Assembly: GCA_035041965.1 (NCBI GenBank)
Contig: JAPYMA010000432.1
Location: 80,804 to 144,803, forward strand
Source: Anisakis pegreffii
Taxonomy: Eukaryota; Nematoda; Chromadorea; Rhabditida; Anisakidae
Length of the DNA stretch: 64,000 bases
Reading direction: 5' to 3'
The notes beneath the pieces were generated by a model. It was not told the origin of the DNA. It did not search any database and saw only the letters and a program-made list of their open reading frames with translations. This document shows, in pieces, positions 39,383 through 52,100 of this stretch (position 1 is its first letter; every line of letters starts with the position of its first letter). Both the position numbers and the translations under genes were made by a program.

Positions 39383-40195
39383 CTATCCAATCATCATGAT
39401 TGAGCTAAAAAAAAATGGCGAACCGTTTGGAGATTGATAGATTTTAGTGTTTCCGCACCGGAACAGTTGAGTGAGTGTTTCAGTAAAAGGCCGTATGAAA
39501 ACGAAGCATAATGTTGGATGTATGCAGTTTTGCCATGGACTATATATGCGCGTTGCAAACACTTGATCAATCTCAGTGTATACAGCAAAATAGGCGACGG
39601 CTGACGGAAAAGTATCAAATACGAACAGTAAAAGTGCCTGCAATCAGAAGCAGAATCTTTTTTTTCTATTGCGAATGAAGTTCTTGAGAGAAAGATGTAT
39701 TCATATGATCATGCAGATAAAAACTGTTTTGGAACGATTTTAAATGTGCCGACGGCATCTGAAGTTTATTATCCTGTTGTCAAGTTATGTGAATCTGGTG
39801 TGGATAGGAAGGTGCTTTGGATAACACGATTGGACTATCTATTTTATGTTTTGGTGAATCTAATGCATCGATTCTACGAAATGATAATATCTATTTTATT
39901 GTAAGTTGAACCGAAAATGATTTCGGTGAACTGAACAGCTTGCTGGTGAATGGTTGTTTGATGATATGGATAGGAATAAAATTTCTTATGGAATTCATTT
40001 CAGTTTCAGAACCTGCATCGATACGAGTAACGTGAAACGTTTTTGCAACTTTTGCGTTTTTCTTGATCCATTCCTCTCTGAGACTGCTTTCGATATCGAG
40101 ATAGCACAAAATGTGGCGATCGAATATGCAACAATATTTGATAGCACGAACACTACGAGTGGAATAGTCGCGCGAAGTCGCACAACTACTATCAC
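39383..40195 (-). pseudogene. 5'-truncated chemoreceptor copy (last two exons only)
   Basis: Two exons match the 3' half of the chemoreceptor at 41807-44322. The first (about 40195-40013) encodes TM5 and the start of TM6, ending QKRFTLLVSMQ before a GTTCTG donor. The second (39637-39383, after TTGCAG) encodes the rest of TM6 and TM7 (CIHPTLCFVFIRPF). The junction phase equals that of the complete copies. Equivalents of exons 1-3 are absent from the 1.6 kb up to the neighbouring copy, and the upstream edge of the first exon lacks a phase-correct acceptor and meets in-frame stops. It is most likely a tandem-duplication remnant. Fusion to unseen distant exons is unlikely because another gene copy lies immediately upstream. 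Confidence 0.65.
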
Positions 40196-40219
40196 TCACA
40201 ATAAATTTCATTTATAGTC

Positions 40220-41806
40220 TTGATGACATCATTTAAAAATCAGTATCCGTTACGGATACCATTCGCAAAATGATTTCATTAATAGGTGTCATTAAATAAT
40301 CGTGCATTTGAGGTGTGTCATTTCGTTATTTCTTGTCCTCATTTCGTTATTTCACCACATCGCTGACTGTTTTTCGATGGCCTTTTCTTTGAACATCTTT
40401 CCTAATTGTATGATATTTGAACGATCATGTAATAAAATTTCAGCCAAATGAGATTGCAGAAAGACTATTTTTTAATATTTGCATTAAAAAGCTTTATGGT
40501 TATTACGCAACTGCTTGTGGTTCACTGGGGTACTGTCCACGAGAATGGTTAAACTTTGTGCACAGAACACCGAACGTTAACAACTTTCTAAACGTTCCCT
40601 AGTCATTGTCATAATTCATCAAATTATCATTAACAATCGTGATCAATTACGTATCAAAACTACAAGTTTGCAGTATGGAAGAATCTGTTATCTTATATCT
40701 ATCGAGATTAATTGCTTACGTTGTGAGATCAAGACGAGGCACACAGTAACCTTTTATTGCCAACAGTCGGGGTTTGAAACACTGACGTAATTTGAAAGAT
40801 AATCAAGGAATAGCAACAACAACAGAAAGACTTGGGCCTTTTATTGGTGTAATCGGATGATCCAATATTGAATTACAATAGAGGCAAAGGACATACTATT
40901 CACAATTCAATTACTTACGATGTAAAAAATTGAATAAGTTACATTTGCGCATGTTATACAATCATTACAATTAAAATACGATATATTTCGACATTTACGG
41001 TCCACTGCTTACTTTTGCAAATATTATTTTCGGAGTTGAATATTTTCAGATTCATTACAATTTTAACACATTAAATAACGAGTAAGTGGTGAAGAGGCAT
41101 ACGATTATGCCGTACGAAGAACCCTTCAAAGTTGCGAGATTCGTCGCAACACAAATCATTCATTCTTGAAAATAACGTTTAGAAAGCAACCATTTTAAAA
41201 ATCAAAAAATACTTATTTATAGTCACTCGAACGCTTCTTACTATTCCGCGTGCAGTCATTTCCGAGCAAATAGTCCTGGCATTTAGAGCAATATATCCGA
41301 GCGCAACAATCATCTCAGGACATGTTAGTAGAGAATAAAGAACTTCTTCTATTCAAGCAGAAGAGAGGCTTGAGTTCGAATCGATTTCAACTTCATTCTA
41401 AACACACTCCAATATATTCTAAATACATTTGCAGTATGATTTACTTCCACGATAATTTTCATATGTGATTCACAAAGGATGTTCGGAGTTAATTTGAGAG
41501 TTTCACTTGAGGAGCGCTTTTCATCACGGAAGTGACACGATGCTTCGTTGATAGTCCTGGCGTAGTTGATGTAGTCTGCACTATTGAGGAAACGTTCATT
41601 GGTCCTGAATTTTGAGAGCAATCAAACGGAATAATTGTACATGTGGAAATTGACGGCAAGCGTTCACACTACACCACAAACTCAACATAGACATGGATAG
41701 TTTGTTGACTCAGTACTTCTAACAATAAGGAACTGTTGCAGTTAGTGGATAAGTTTTTTACAATTATCTTTGAAATATGAGAGATGTTCTCTGAAATTTG
41801 AATGTG
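40220..41806. other. Interval between two chemoreceptor copies
   Basis: I searched the minus strand for counterparts of exons 1-3 of the neighbouring copies and found none. A cysteine-rich minus-strand frame (DDCCARIYCSKCQDYLLGND, roughly 41323-41220) is curious, but has no start codon or good acceptor. The open frame at 41349-41621 shows no membrane spans. Confidence 0.35.
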
Positions 41807-44322
41807 TCATAGTTCATTGATGGAGAATATCTTATAGGTGCAAAGATGGTATTTGTTAAAGAATTGTAACGAAAACGACGAACCCATAGAGACCTGATGA
41901 ACTCTTTGATGCCTACGAGGAAGCAACTGGACGAGCGCCTCAACGAACGGTCGAATGAAGATGAAGCACAGAATCGGATGTATGCAGTTCTTCCATGGGT
42001 TGAGTGCAACATAAACATAAAGTAAATCCAATTGGTTCATTTCATTATACAACCCGACATGTCCAATCAACGTGGGCAATGTGTGAAAGACGAGCGGTAA
42101 GAGTGCCTGTTAAAAATGACCTTCATCAATCGCCATTCTGTAGGCTCGAAGAGAACAATCTGGTCTATTCCCCATATTGGAATATAAGAGTGGTATGATG
42201 TTAAGAGGTAGAACCTTAACCTTCTCGTCACTTACCGCTGTTAAGACTTATACAATCTGAAACCTCGAAAATTTTTTGCCCACGAGTCCCAAAAGACTCT
42301 GTCCGCTGACGGGTGTGAACAGGACATATAATGCTGACAACATTAATAGACCAGCACAATATGAGTGCCATTCAATTCAGTTATTTGCAATTCAAGTAGC
42401 ACTCAAAAGAATAGTAAATTTCAGACCACAGATACCTAGGCACACCAATGTTGAGCAGTTAAAAGTGTTCGAGCAAGCCAAAAATTGAACCGACTGTAGA
42501 TCAACGAACAGCAATACTACCTGCATTGATATAAGTAATGTGAATCGTTTCTGCATTTTTCTTGTTGTCTCGTTTATACACGCGACGGATATTCTTATCA
42601 ACGTTGAAATACCACAAAATCCGGCAACTGAATACGACACTGCCGTTGGCACAGCGAACATTACCAATCTCGCTATAGTCTTGTAGTCTATCTAAAATCA
42701 ATCATCATGCACCTTATACGCACATTGATTGTCGCCACTTTTAACTTCAGTATTCTCATTCATTTTTTCAAGAGTTCTTGTGTAACTATGTGTTTTAGCA
42801 GAAAAGTGAGCAAAGCAAAACGGCTGTGAGTTGAACTGGAATCATTCGTTTTTCGTCGTTCATCCTAACATTAGCGTGTTTTGAATTAAATGTAAGGTAG
42901 CATCCAATTCAGCTATGAATTTTTTCAAAAAAAATCCGAACATACCGCGTGTTCGACGTTTAGCTGGTAACCAAAATGTGGGATTTTGATGATATTTTCG
43001 ACGGAACTTATTACCAAGAAGGAATTGAATGCGATCAGAGCACTAGTCACAACAGTTGCAATCACGATCGCAGTTACTAACCAGAATGAATTTTGGTTTC
43101 TCCTACTGAAATTTCGAATAAATCAATCTCAGTATTTGAAGCTATATCAACAGTTTTAGCCGTTAATTGAATGATTTGCTTTCATAAGATTGTATTCCAT
43201 TCAGCAACGAACAATTGATCATTTCAGGCAACTCCATCAGCTCTCAATAAGCCTGAGCGATATTATGCAGGATAAAGGCGATGAGCTTGATCACTTTTGC
43301 TCTTTACGAGACTAATACCATGATAGAATTAGAATGCCGAGAAAACTCTCTTTACTTAAACTCAAGCTACTCTCATTCGATCACTGTTTTGTAGTGAAAT
43401 TTCTTTTTCTAACTGCTATTCGTGAGCGGAAGTCTTAAACAATCACGTATCGCTTTTTTAAATTCATTCATTCAGAGGGTATTTGACATTGAACAGTTAT
43501 TCGTTAACAGACAACAACGCTTCATGACTTCATTATTCATTAACAGAAAAGGATGTTTCATGATTGCACAGAATAAACTGCATGAACTTTCCGTCACCTA
43601 CCAACAGATATTTCTATATTGGTAAACAAAACCAATCGGGAATAAGACAGTCAACAACACTTGTATATCCTCGTTCAATGCTGTCATTGCAATCGCTCCA
43701 TTTGGCGGTAGTGAAGCAGCTATACCAGTGATAGCCATTTGCTTCTCATTGCCTATGCGGATATATCGCTGAAAGCGCACTCTGTAGCATGGAAAGGCCA
43801 GTTTTGGAAATATTCATACTTTTAAATTAGTTAAATTTTCAAGTTATTTATTGAAAACCATACGGGGAAGAATATTTGAATAAATCAATAACAATTAGTT
43901 TAGTGAGGAGTTGTGAGATCGGATCTCAGCTGATCTTGATGAATATCCAAGATACAGTAACAAATTCGCCAACTGTATCACTGAGTTGATTAGCCAGCGA
44001 AACGCGTTCAAGTCATTGAATTCCATTGAAAGAAACATGTTTTACATGATGGAATCGTCGATTCGAACAAAATATTGAATACTGAACGTACAGCCTTGAT
44101 TAGATATTCCGTGACTGCATCAGCTAACGCCCCAGCTGCTTGTGCTGCGATCACCCACTTGTACGCACGAATATCCACATTTCGTAACCGAAACGCCAGC
44201 AGTATCACCATTGAATTTCCAACGACGGCTACGATCACTGACAGCAGATCGCTGCAGTTGAGAAAAACGTTAAGAGCCGGATACATTCTCATCGTTGCGA
44301 TTGTGCTCGAGTCTTCGTGCAA
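41807..44322 (-). CDS. Nematode chemoreceptor-like 7TM GPCR (STR-superfamily type), complete
   Basis: Five exons: 44322-44092 (TM1-2), 43768-43602 (TM3 region), 43105-42946 (TM4 and second loop), 42691-42521 (TM5, third loop), 42106-41807 (TM6-7, tail). Phases are 0,2,0,0; total 342 residues. Family-like features are RAYKWVIAAQ at the TM2 start, QKRFTLLISMQ at the TM6 start with an intron directly after the Gln, and CIHPILCFIFIRPF in TM7. These resemble the SRH/STR/SRD group of nematode candidate chemoreceptors, normally in the ciliary membrane of sensory neurons. The ligand is unknown. It is the middle member of a local family of three: a truncated copy lies downstream on the same strand and a complete copy on the opposite strand at 54770. 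An upstream ATG or 5' exon cannot be excluded. Confidence 0.8.
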
Positions 44323-44904
44323 TTTCGAAGAGAGGATCCATTAGCTGAAAGAGCAAACAAATTTCAGAAGAACGTCTCGCTAGAGCATACTGGAACGTTT
44401 TGAATACGTCAGCACTTGGAATGAAAACGTTCAAATGAAGGCCGAACAGGAACCCCATGAAAGGCTTGAATTTTTCGAATACTATCTGATTGAGATGATG
44501 GTTCGACAAGGTTGACTCTGACTATCAAACGGGAATCAATCAGCGTGTTTCGGGCATCATTGCAGGTTGTATTAAAGTTGCAATTGAAACGATACCTGCT
44601 TATTAGCACTGAACTAACATCACGGAGTGGCTATTTGATGATGAAGCGTTTGAAAATGAGATAAAGACATGATACCTGATGAGACAGTTATGCGTTTATG
44701 CGGCTGAATCGTATGCACATTTTCATGAAAGTGTCCGTACTCTGGCACATCGAGTGGGTGAATCGGCGAAGTGATCTGAGTGCTTGAATGACAGAAAAAG
44801 TTCACGTTGAAGAACGTATTTGGCTTTTTGAATGAACTTTTCGAAATCCCTGCTGATCGTTCCTCACTGATGACGAAAAGTGAATTTGTTTGTTTTCAGA
44901 GCAC

Positions 44905-45302
44905 ATGAGCAGTTTCGACACTGAAGCACCAATTTGGTCAAATTATGGAAAGGCTTTAGACGAGATGAGTAAGCCGGATTATGGATACTGATGTCAATTT
45001 CTCTAATCCATCTTTGAACACTTCACAGAACCACCACATACGGATGCGAATGTCTAAATTCTCTAACTACTCTTTCAGAAAGCAGGCTCTTGATGAACGT
45101 TGCTCGTTCACACTACAGTTGTTGCAGAAATCCTTATTTGATCGCTGATATTAAGCTCATTCAACGTTTCAAAAAATTCGAATTTGCTGCTGTCTCGGTT
45201 TCTTACGCACTAGTTGCTATACTTACTTACCTAATCTGCGTTACGTCCCATCCTCTTCGTTCGATTCACCATTTTTTTCCGATCCCTATCTTTAGGAATT
45301 GA
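44905..45302 (+). CDS. Small two-exon membrane protein of unknown function
   Basis: Exon 1 is 44905-44968, preceded by TTTTCAG at 44893-44899 five bases before the ATG and followed by a GTAAGC donor. Exon 2 is 45079-45302, after CTTTCAG. The phases fit (1 into 1), giving 95 residues. The start (MSSFDTEAPIW) is soluble and acidic. A CC pair is at residues 36-37, and one membrane span lies at about 56-76 (EFAAVSVSYALVAILTYLICV), flanked by basic residues. A polyadenylation signal AATAAA lies at 45484-45489. The acceptor just before the ATG suggests trans-splicing. I do not recognise the family. Confidence 0.55.
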
Positions 45303-45483
45303 TAGCGCCACAACCTCTAACTCACGTTCGACACGTTCCTATCTTAATCCCCAAAGTATTCCCTTCTGTCGTTAGTAACTGTCACATTATCACTCGTAAA
45401 TATCATCTAACCTTGCTTTTGAAGATGATTCTCGCCACCATATTCTCACTCTGATATTATCGAATCTGACGTGTGTTATCATT

Positions 45484-45489
45484 AATAAA
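45484..45489 (+). terminator. Polyadenylation signal candidate for the small membrane protein
   Basis: AATAAA about 180 bases downstream of the stop codon at 45300-45302, on the coding strand. Confidence 0.4.
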
Positions 45490-47623
45490 CTTATTCCTAT
45501 ATTCTTCGCTTGCACATATCAACGAAGCGCTGACTAATTCGCCGAGAAGCAGTAATTAGTCTCGATATTTAAATTCGCCAAGATACAACAAGAATTTCCC
45601 GACACATTTCCTATAAAATTGTAAATTCAGTAAGAAAACTGAAAAGCTGGACAAAAGTTTCTCTCATATAACCGACCATCCACGGAAAATATTGCTTATA
45701 TGAGAGAGATTTTTGTCAATAATCATTCGAAAGTCACAAATGGAATTTTTTGAAAGGAAATGAAATTCTACCTGGAAGGATGACGAATATGCACGAAGCA
45801 AGTGGAAATCGGATTGATGACCAAAGTATAGCCAATATCAGCACATTTTGAGGATGTTTGAATAGTTGATGCTGCCCTATATGAATAAAATGCCAACAAT
45901 GCACATATGATGCCCCGACCTCGCATGCAATTGCAACGAAAAAATCTTCAATTCTCGATCACACTCTTCGAAAACGCCCATTTTTATGAGTCACTTTCGC
46001 TGAACCTGACAAATTTGCGATAAACTGATGATTAGTGATGGATGCAGCGTCTGGGATTTCAAGCTTAATTAAGTTTTCATTGAACAGTTGTTTCACAGCC
46101 AAAAGTGAAATAATTTGATAAAATATAAGCCTGAGTTTCATATAAGCTTAACGGTGCATTGATATTTAAGCTTGGGGTTCATGGATAATTAGATTATATG
46201 AATAAATGGATAATCAGATTCTCGCATAGTTACAGTTCTGTCGCTATGCCACTATTGATTAACCAGTAATTAACCATCTCTTTCGCTAAATACAGCGTTT
46301 AATTAGCTCCATGGGACCAAAGCGTTACTCTCCAATTAAACAAAATTTCGATATTACACAACAAACGATTTATCAAGCAGGTGATCTTAAGTGTCGATCA
46401 ATCAATAACCACATAAAAAGCAGGAGGAGTGTCATTTAAATCTGGTCTATCGCATTATGAAACTTGATTTAGCCTATAATTCAAAGTATAACTTGAATTG
46501 ACCTGAAAAAGTAACCACAATTATTTCATGAAAATTAAAGACAAGAATAGACAAGCGCAGAATCTTCCAACTGAAAATTCATCAGGCAACATATTAGTCT
46601 ACACTGAATGATGAAAGCGATCGGAAAAGCAACAGTTGATGGCCATCTTGATCAATTGTCGATATGGCAGTGGTTCTGTATCCTCTCCCTATCAACACCG
46701 TTCAAATGAAGAATTCAGAATGTTGGTTATTTTCAGATGCATCACTTCGCTTCAGTGCATTGAACGCTGATTAAAGCACTAGCTATCCATGGAAATCCTC
46801 ATCTAAGATACAAATATAATACTAATTTGAACTAACACGTTGAATTAGCATGAGAGCAGTGGATCACGATGAATTTGATCTGTCACATGTTAATTCAATA
46901 CGACACTGCTGCATGCGTGCGTCACTAACAAATCATATTGTTGAGTAGTTAATCTTGAAATATCTGACGAATTGGTTTCGAAATGATTTCCGAGTGACAA
47001 TCACATGGCGAAGCATATAGAATTTCGAGTCAACTAACGAATACCATAGGACAGGGGCCCCACAGAGGAGGAAATTACCCGTTCTTGGATGATTTGGGGG
47101 TGTCAATTAGGTAATGGAGGGGATCGGGAAATTAGTTCTGACGTTATGGGTGGAAACAGCAAATTATTGTACCGGGAGGTGGGGGTTATCACAGCCCGCA
47201 GACCATCTGAGATTGTAATGGAGCACTTGAGCGTGGAGACTGCTGTCATAGGACAAAAGCGGATCACGAACTGATATCATTCACCATATACGATAACACA
47301 GCACAATTCGAATAACCACTACGCTACCTATATCTTCCTGACATCTAAATACCAATCACAACACATTCATTAGTTGCAGCCGTTTGAATGCTGCTAATTA
47401 GTGCTGCTGATGAACTTGAGAAGGTATGAGCTCAACAAAAATTACATTATTAATTAGTTAGAATTGTGCAAGCAATGATTCTGAGTAGCAATCTGCTGAA
47501 TCGATTGTAACGCAAATGAAAGAGAAGGCGCTGAGAGGAAGTTTGAGTGATTACTGTAGAATGCAATTGACATGAAGAATGCTTCAGAGCAAATGCAATG
47601 AATTTGTAAAATACAAATGCCAT
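45490..47623. other. Intergenic; contains a GC-rich block
   Basis: Mostly AT-rich sequence without exons. The block 47050-47275 is markedly G-rich and differs in base composition from everything around it. It contains an open frame of 61 codons (47089-47274) without recognisable motifs. A transposon remnant is a reasonable guess. Confidence 0.35.
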
Positions 47624-48124
47624 TCAACAAATGCAATGTAAATTGCAAATAAAAGAGCAATAAAATGTATTCAGAACAATTGAGATGAAGAACGGAAATG
47701 ACGAATTGATACGAGTGGTTTGAATCCTTTGAGCGTTGAGTAGCATAGTTTTTGTTAGCTCGTGATTATGTCTGTTAGCGCTCTTAAATTCGCACATATG
47801 TGAAAAATGATCAATTGAGCATCTGAAAATTTTCAGAAGTTGGCATTCGTTCTCACGCTTTTTATCAGTTTGATTTTCAAAGAATTTTCCACCCACATCG
47901 AAATAATACCATAATAATCTTTCCTTCACAATATTGGAGTAGTTTCTCAGATGTGTAACATTGAAGGCTATTCCGCAGGTTGCGAGAAGTGCTAAGAGCA
48001 AAAAATATTCTGTTGCATGCGATGCATCTTGAAAATTTTCAAGTATGTTGTATTTTATAGGTGTTTCAATAGTGGTTTCGCAAATGACACACAATAAAAT
48101 GCATATTTTTTGAGAACGTTTCAT
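47624..48124 (-). CDS. Orphan single-exon ORF, possible membrane or secreted protein
   Basis: This 166-codon open frame is longer than expected by chance at this base composition. It starts with a basic residue pair and a hydrophobic segment (ICILLCVIC) like a signal peptide. A further hydrophobic stretch (YFLLLALLATCGIAF) follows near residues 40-54, then a charged middle with N-linked sites (NYSN, NQTD) and a hydrophobic, Cys-containing end. I see no family signature, no neighbouring exon and no polyadenylation signal nearby. It could be a lineage-specific gene or a chance frame. Confidence 0.35.
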   Translation of the reverse strand: MKRSQKICILLCVICETTIETPIKYNILENFQDASHATEYFLLLALLATCGIAFNVTHLRNYSNIVKERLLWYYFDVGGKFFENQTDKKRENECQLLKIFRCSIDHFSHMCEFKSANRHNHELTKTMLLNAQRIQTTRINSSFPFFISIVLNTFYCSFICNLHCIC

Positions 48125-49080
48125 TGAATGAGAGTTCTGCGTTCAAAAAGTTCTTCGTTTAACAATTCTGTTTCAGCCAAAGAAAGACGCGCACAATTCC
48201 TAAGTGTTCTGTATTTGGTCATCAATAGTGATGTTAGGGAAGAACTGAGATTAGTTATTTTAATTGTGAACACATTAAATCAACCTGTAAATCTCAATGG
48301 TCATCCAAACATATCTTAAACTACAATTCTGAACTGCGTGGATCAAGATCAGTAAGTTTCACATAGCATCCACCTTATTTCAGTGAATGTCTCATTCTTT
48401 CCGCTTTTGAGGGAATATTTGTTAATTGCTGCCTGGTATCTTCAGCTCTTTTGAGACTTGTTTGCATATAATTCTCAAAAGCTTGCAAACGAACGTCCAT
48501 CTGTTTTGGCGTTTTTCTCGTGTGGCGATTAGTTAATTATTGTTAATTGATTAGTTAATTATTAGTTAATTAGTTAGAATTTTGTTCTTTTTACACGATA
48601 TTGCGATTTTCGTTTTTTTTTTGCAACAAAAGAACGAATTGAAAAATTGCTATTCTAAGTTTATTAACTAGTTGAGTCATGTACATTATCATGTTCTGCA
48701 GATAATTAATAATCGATGAAGTTAAAGTGCCAATGAATGTCAACGATGAGCTGCATGAGAATTAGTGATCAGTGTTATTGCAGAGGAAAAAATTCTCCTC
48801 TGCCTGAATAAGGTTAATTTTCAAAATTTCATTTCTTTCATTGCTTACATTACGTCAACGATTACGAGTGTAGCGTATGCAACGTGTCTTTATGCTCACC
48901 AAATTTGAATGCGCAGTCATTACGGAGTCTTGTGCAATTGAAGATGAAGACTTTCTGAATAATGTAAAACGCATACGCTTCGTGTTGACTTGATGTTTTA
49001 TTTGGTATGTGTCGTGTTGTTTGTTGTACGTTATGTTTTGAAATCAACAAAGTTAACAAAGTGATGTAAACTTTTCAGTT
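48125..49080. other. Intergenic upstream of ENGase
   Basis: AT-rich spacer with TTAATTA-type repeats around 48530-48580. It holds the likely promoters of the divergent ORF at 47624-48124 and of the glycosidase at 49130. No specific element is identified. Confidence 0.35.
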
Positions 49081-49129
49081 TTATTTTAGAACACGCAAAT
49101 CTTTCGTGATCCGTCGTAGTGAGTGAACG

Positions 49130-52100
49130 ATGTGTTCGGTGGATACTCAGCCGTTAAGGTCGTTGAAAGAGTTGTGGGACTGGAAACCGGATGGTATCAG
49201 CCAGAATCTTATCGCTAAGCCGTTGCAAAATTGTGAATTTCATCAAAAAAGAACTGAAACATTGATATGCCACGATATGGCAGGTGGCTATCTACCTGAA
49301 GAAAGGTAGTATTGTTGCAAATGATACTTCACTTCAAGCCGACATTCAGTTCGGGTTCAGTTACTTTTCTCCTACGAATTTCTCCCTCAATTGAATCATG
49401 ATCTTATATTGATGGTTTCTTGATACACTAAACCATTTTCTTTTATGTTCTCTCAGAGCACTGAAATGCAATCAAATTTAACAGCATCAGAAAAAACAAA
49501 AAAAAACTGTATTTTTCATAAAACGATGCTTACTGCAGTGACAAAAACAGTAATGCGTCATGACTATTACAATATTCACATCACTATAGTGTTTTCAACA
49601 AAAAATAGCTATCATAGTAATGATTGAAGGTTTACGGGATGTCAAATAACAGAAAAGTCAACGCCGTTCATTGTTATGCATTGGTGGTATATGGATATAT
49701 TCGTGTATTTTTCACATCAGTTTATAACAATACCACCTGTTGGCTGGATAAATCAAGCGCATTCACATAAAGTCATGGTTTTGGGTCAGTTTCGTTTCAC
49801 TCACGCGTTTATAAATGAAGAAATTGGTTATTGCGGAACTGATTGTAGAGTTGAAAGTTGATATGTTTTGAATGAACTGCAGCAGAACGGTTGTTTGCGT
49901 ATATCGCTAAAACAGATCAGATCTGCCGTATTCGTACTTGATTTTATCCGTTTAAAAATAAAGGTTTGGATCATTTTCAGGGACATTTATCACAGAATGG
50001 ACGTCAGGTGCGAAAATTTGTTCGGAAATTTTAGCGAGTGCTGAAAATGTGGAAAGAACTGTTGATAAGTTGGTAGAGATCGCAAAATTTTATAATTTTG
50101 AAGGATGGTTGGTGAACATTGAAAACGAAATTGAGGTTAGTTAGAATGAAGTATGGAAACTTCCTCTGGTTTCCTGAAGATAATTCTTCCATCAAAGACA
50201 TCTGATGAAAGCGAGAAAGAGAGCACTGGCAGATCACAGATAGATTGAATAGTATGAAACAGCGAGATCCATTGAACAAAGATGTAACTGCAACAATTCT
50301 ATGGCCTGAATTCGCGAATAATTTGCAGCCCACACAACTGGAAATGCTTCATAGATTTGTCAGCTTATTAACAGAAAGGTCAAGAGCTGCGCTTGGTGAG
50401 TGCAGTCGTGTAATCTGGTATGATGCAGTTACGATTGAAGGGAAATTGCTTTGGCAGAATTGTTTGAACGATGCAAATGAGTCAGTTATTTCTGCGATAT
50501 TGCTTCACTCTCTCAGATGATCTGAACAATGATTCGATAGTTCCTCCACATAAGTAGTTCACTTCGTACCCGATTTTCAAATCACTTGTATTTTTTGGAA
50601 TTGCAATTACCTATGAAATAACGAAAACGTTCGAAAATTCGTGTAAACGCCTTATGGTGATTTGTATGCATACAAATACTTATACGCAACTGATGTGATT
50701 CCGTAACTGGTAGACTAAACATTCAAGACTTACATCCAGTGATGCAAAAAAACCCATTATTATCAATCATTAGTTAAGCAGTTTGCATAGCGACTTCTAC
50801 CTTAAAATTGGATGGATACAAGTGACTGAAGTCGGATTTCGGAATATATCGCAAATTTTGCAGTGGAATTTATGAGAGTTTTCTAGACGTTGGTTCAACG
50901 AGACAAATGGTATTTTCCTCAATTATAACTGGACTTTGGAAAAGTTACAAGAAACTTTAAAGAGAGCTGAACAACGGCATCATCACGTCTATGTCGGTGT
51001 GGATTGTTTTGGCCGAGGATGTTATGGTGAGTGACTCTTCATTTAGTCACATTTTCAACTCTACCTCCGAGAATTATTCAACTGCCATTATTCACGTTCG
51101 TTCGGTGTGAGCAGTTCTCAGATAGTCATCGTCGTATTATTTCCTCTTGACTTTATGTTATGGAAGCGATGAAAAAAAAAAGAGCCTTTCACGGAATTTT
51201 CGATCTCAAACGCAGCTCATACGTTCAAATAATTTAATGTACCGTCGTCGTTAAAATTACAATGAATTCGCACTTTTTCTCATGTGAGGTGAGCATTCGA
51301 TTGGTTTAATGGAAGGAAAATGAAAAAAGCAATGAAATTTCATGAAATTAGGTGGAGGAGGTTGGAATTGTTGTGAAGCATTCAAGCAGATCCGAAAGAA
51401 TGATTTATCAGTTGCACTGTTTGCGCCTGGCTGGGTAGCCGAAACGCTACCACCATCCGATATCATCTCGAATTCACTCAGGTATATTCCACACTCTCCA
51501 TCTGTAGATTAGTGGTGATGCTATAAGCGTTATCCAATTTCAATTCAGATTATTTCTCGTTTCGTCAATTTTCTTGTCGGTTCGTTTATCATCTCAATCA
51601 GTTTAGATTCTGGGATCGTCTCGGTGCATTCCTTCACAGTCGGCCAATTAATTCATTACCACTTGAAACCGATTTCTCAGTTGGATTCCACGAAACGAGC
51701 GATAATTGTGTGGTGTGTTCATGATTTCTTTGAGATGTCAGTAAATGTAGCTATCTGTTTGAATTATAATTTGTTCGGATGGAAATTTTTCTCATAGCAA
51801 CAATTTTTCATAAAAGTGAATATTTGCAGTGTTATAATTTGTCGAAAGCTTCTCTCCAACCTCATTACCTCGCCAACGGTGCATTTCCAACAGCTGGTCG
51901 AAGCAGTTCACTAATACTTCCTGGACGCACCATCTATAAGTAGGTTCTACTCACTTGTTTTCAAGCCGTTTGAGCCCACCTGAAGGTTCTTCAGCTGTTT
52001 AGTGTTTGGTTGCTGTTTGGTCGGAACATTTTCAGTGTATAGTTCATCAGCCAACATTTCAAGGGTATAATTTTTCATCAGATTGAGTCTAGTGTACGAT

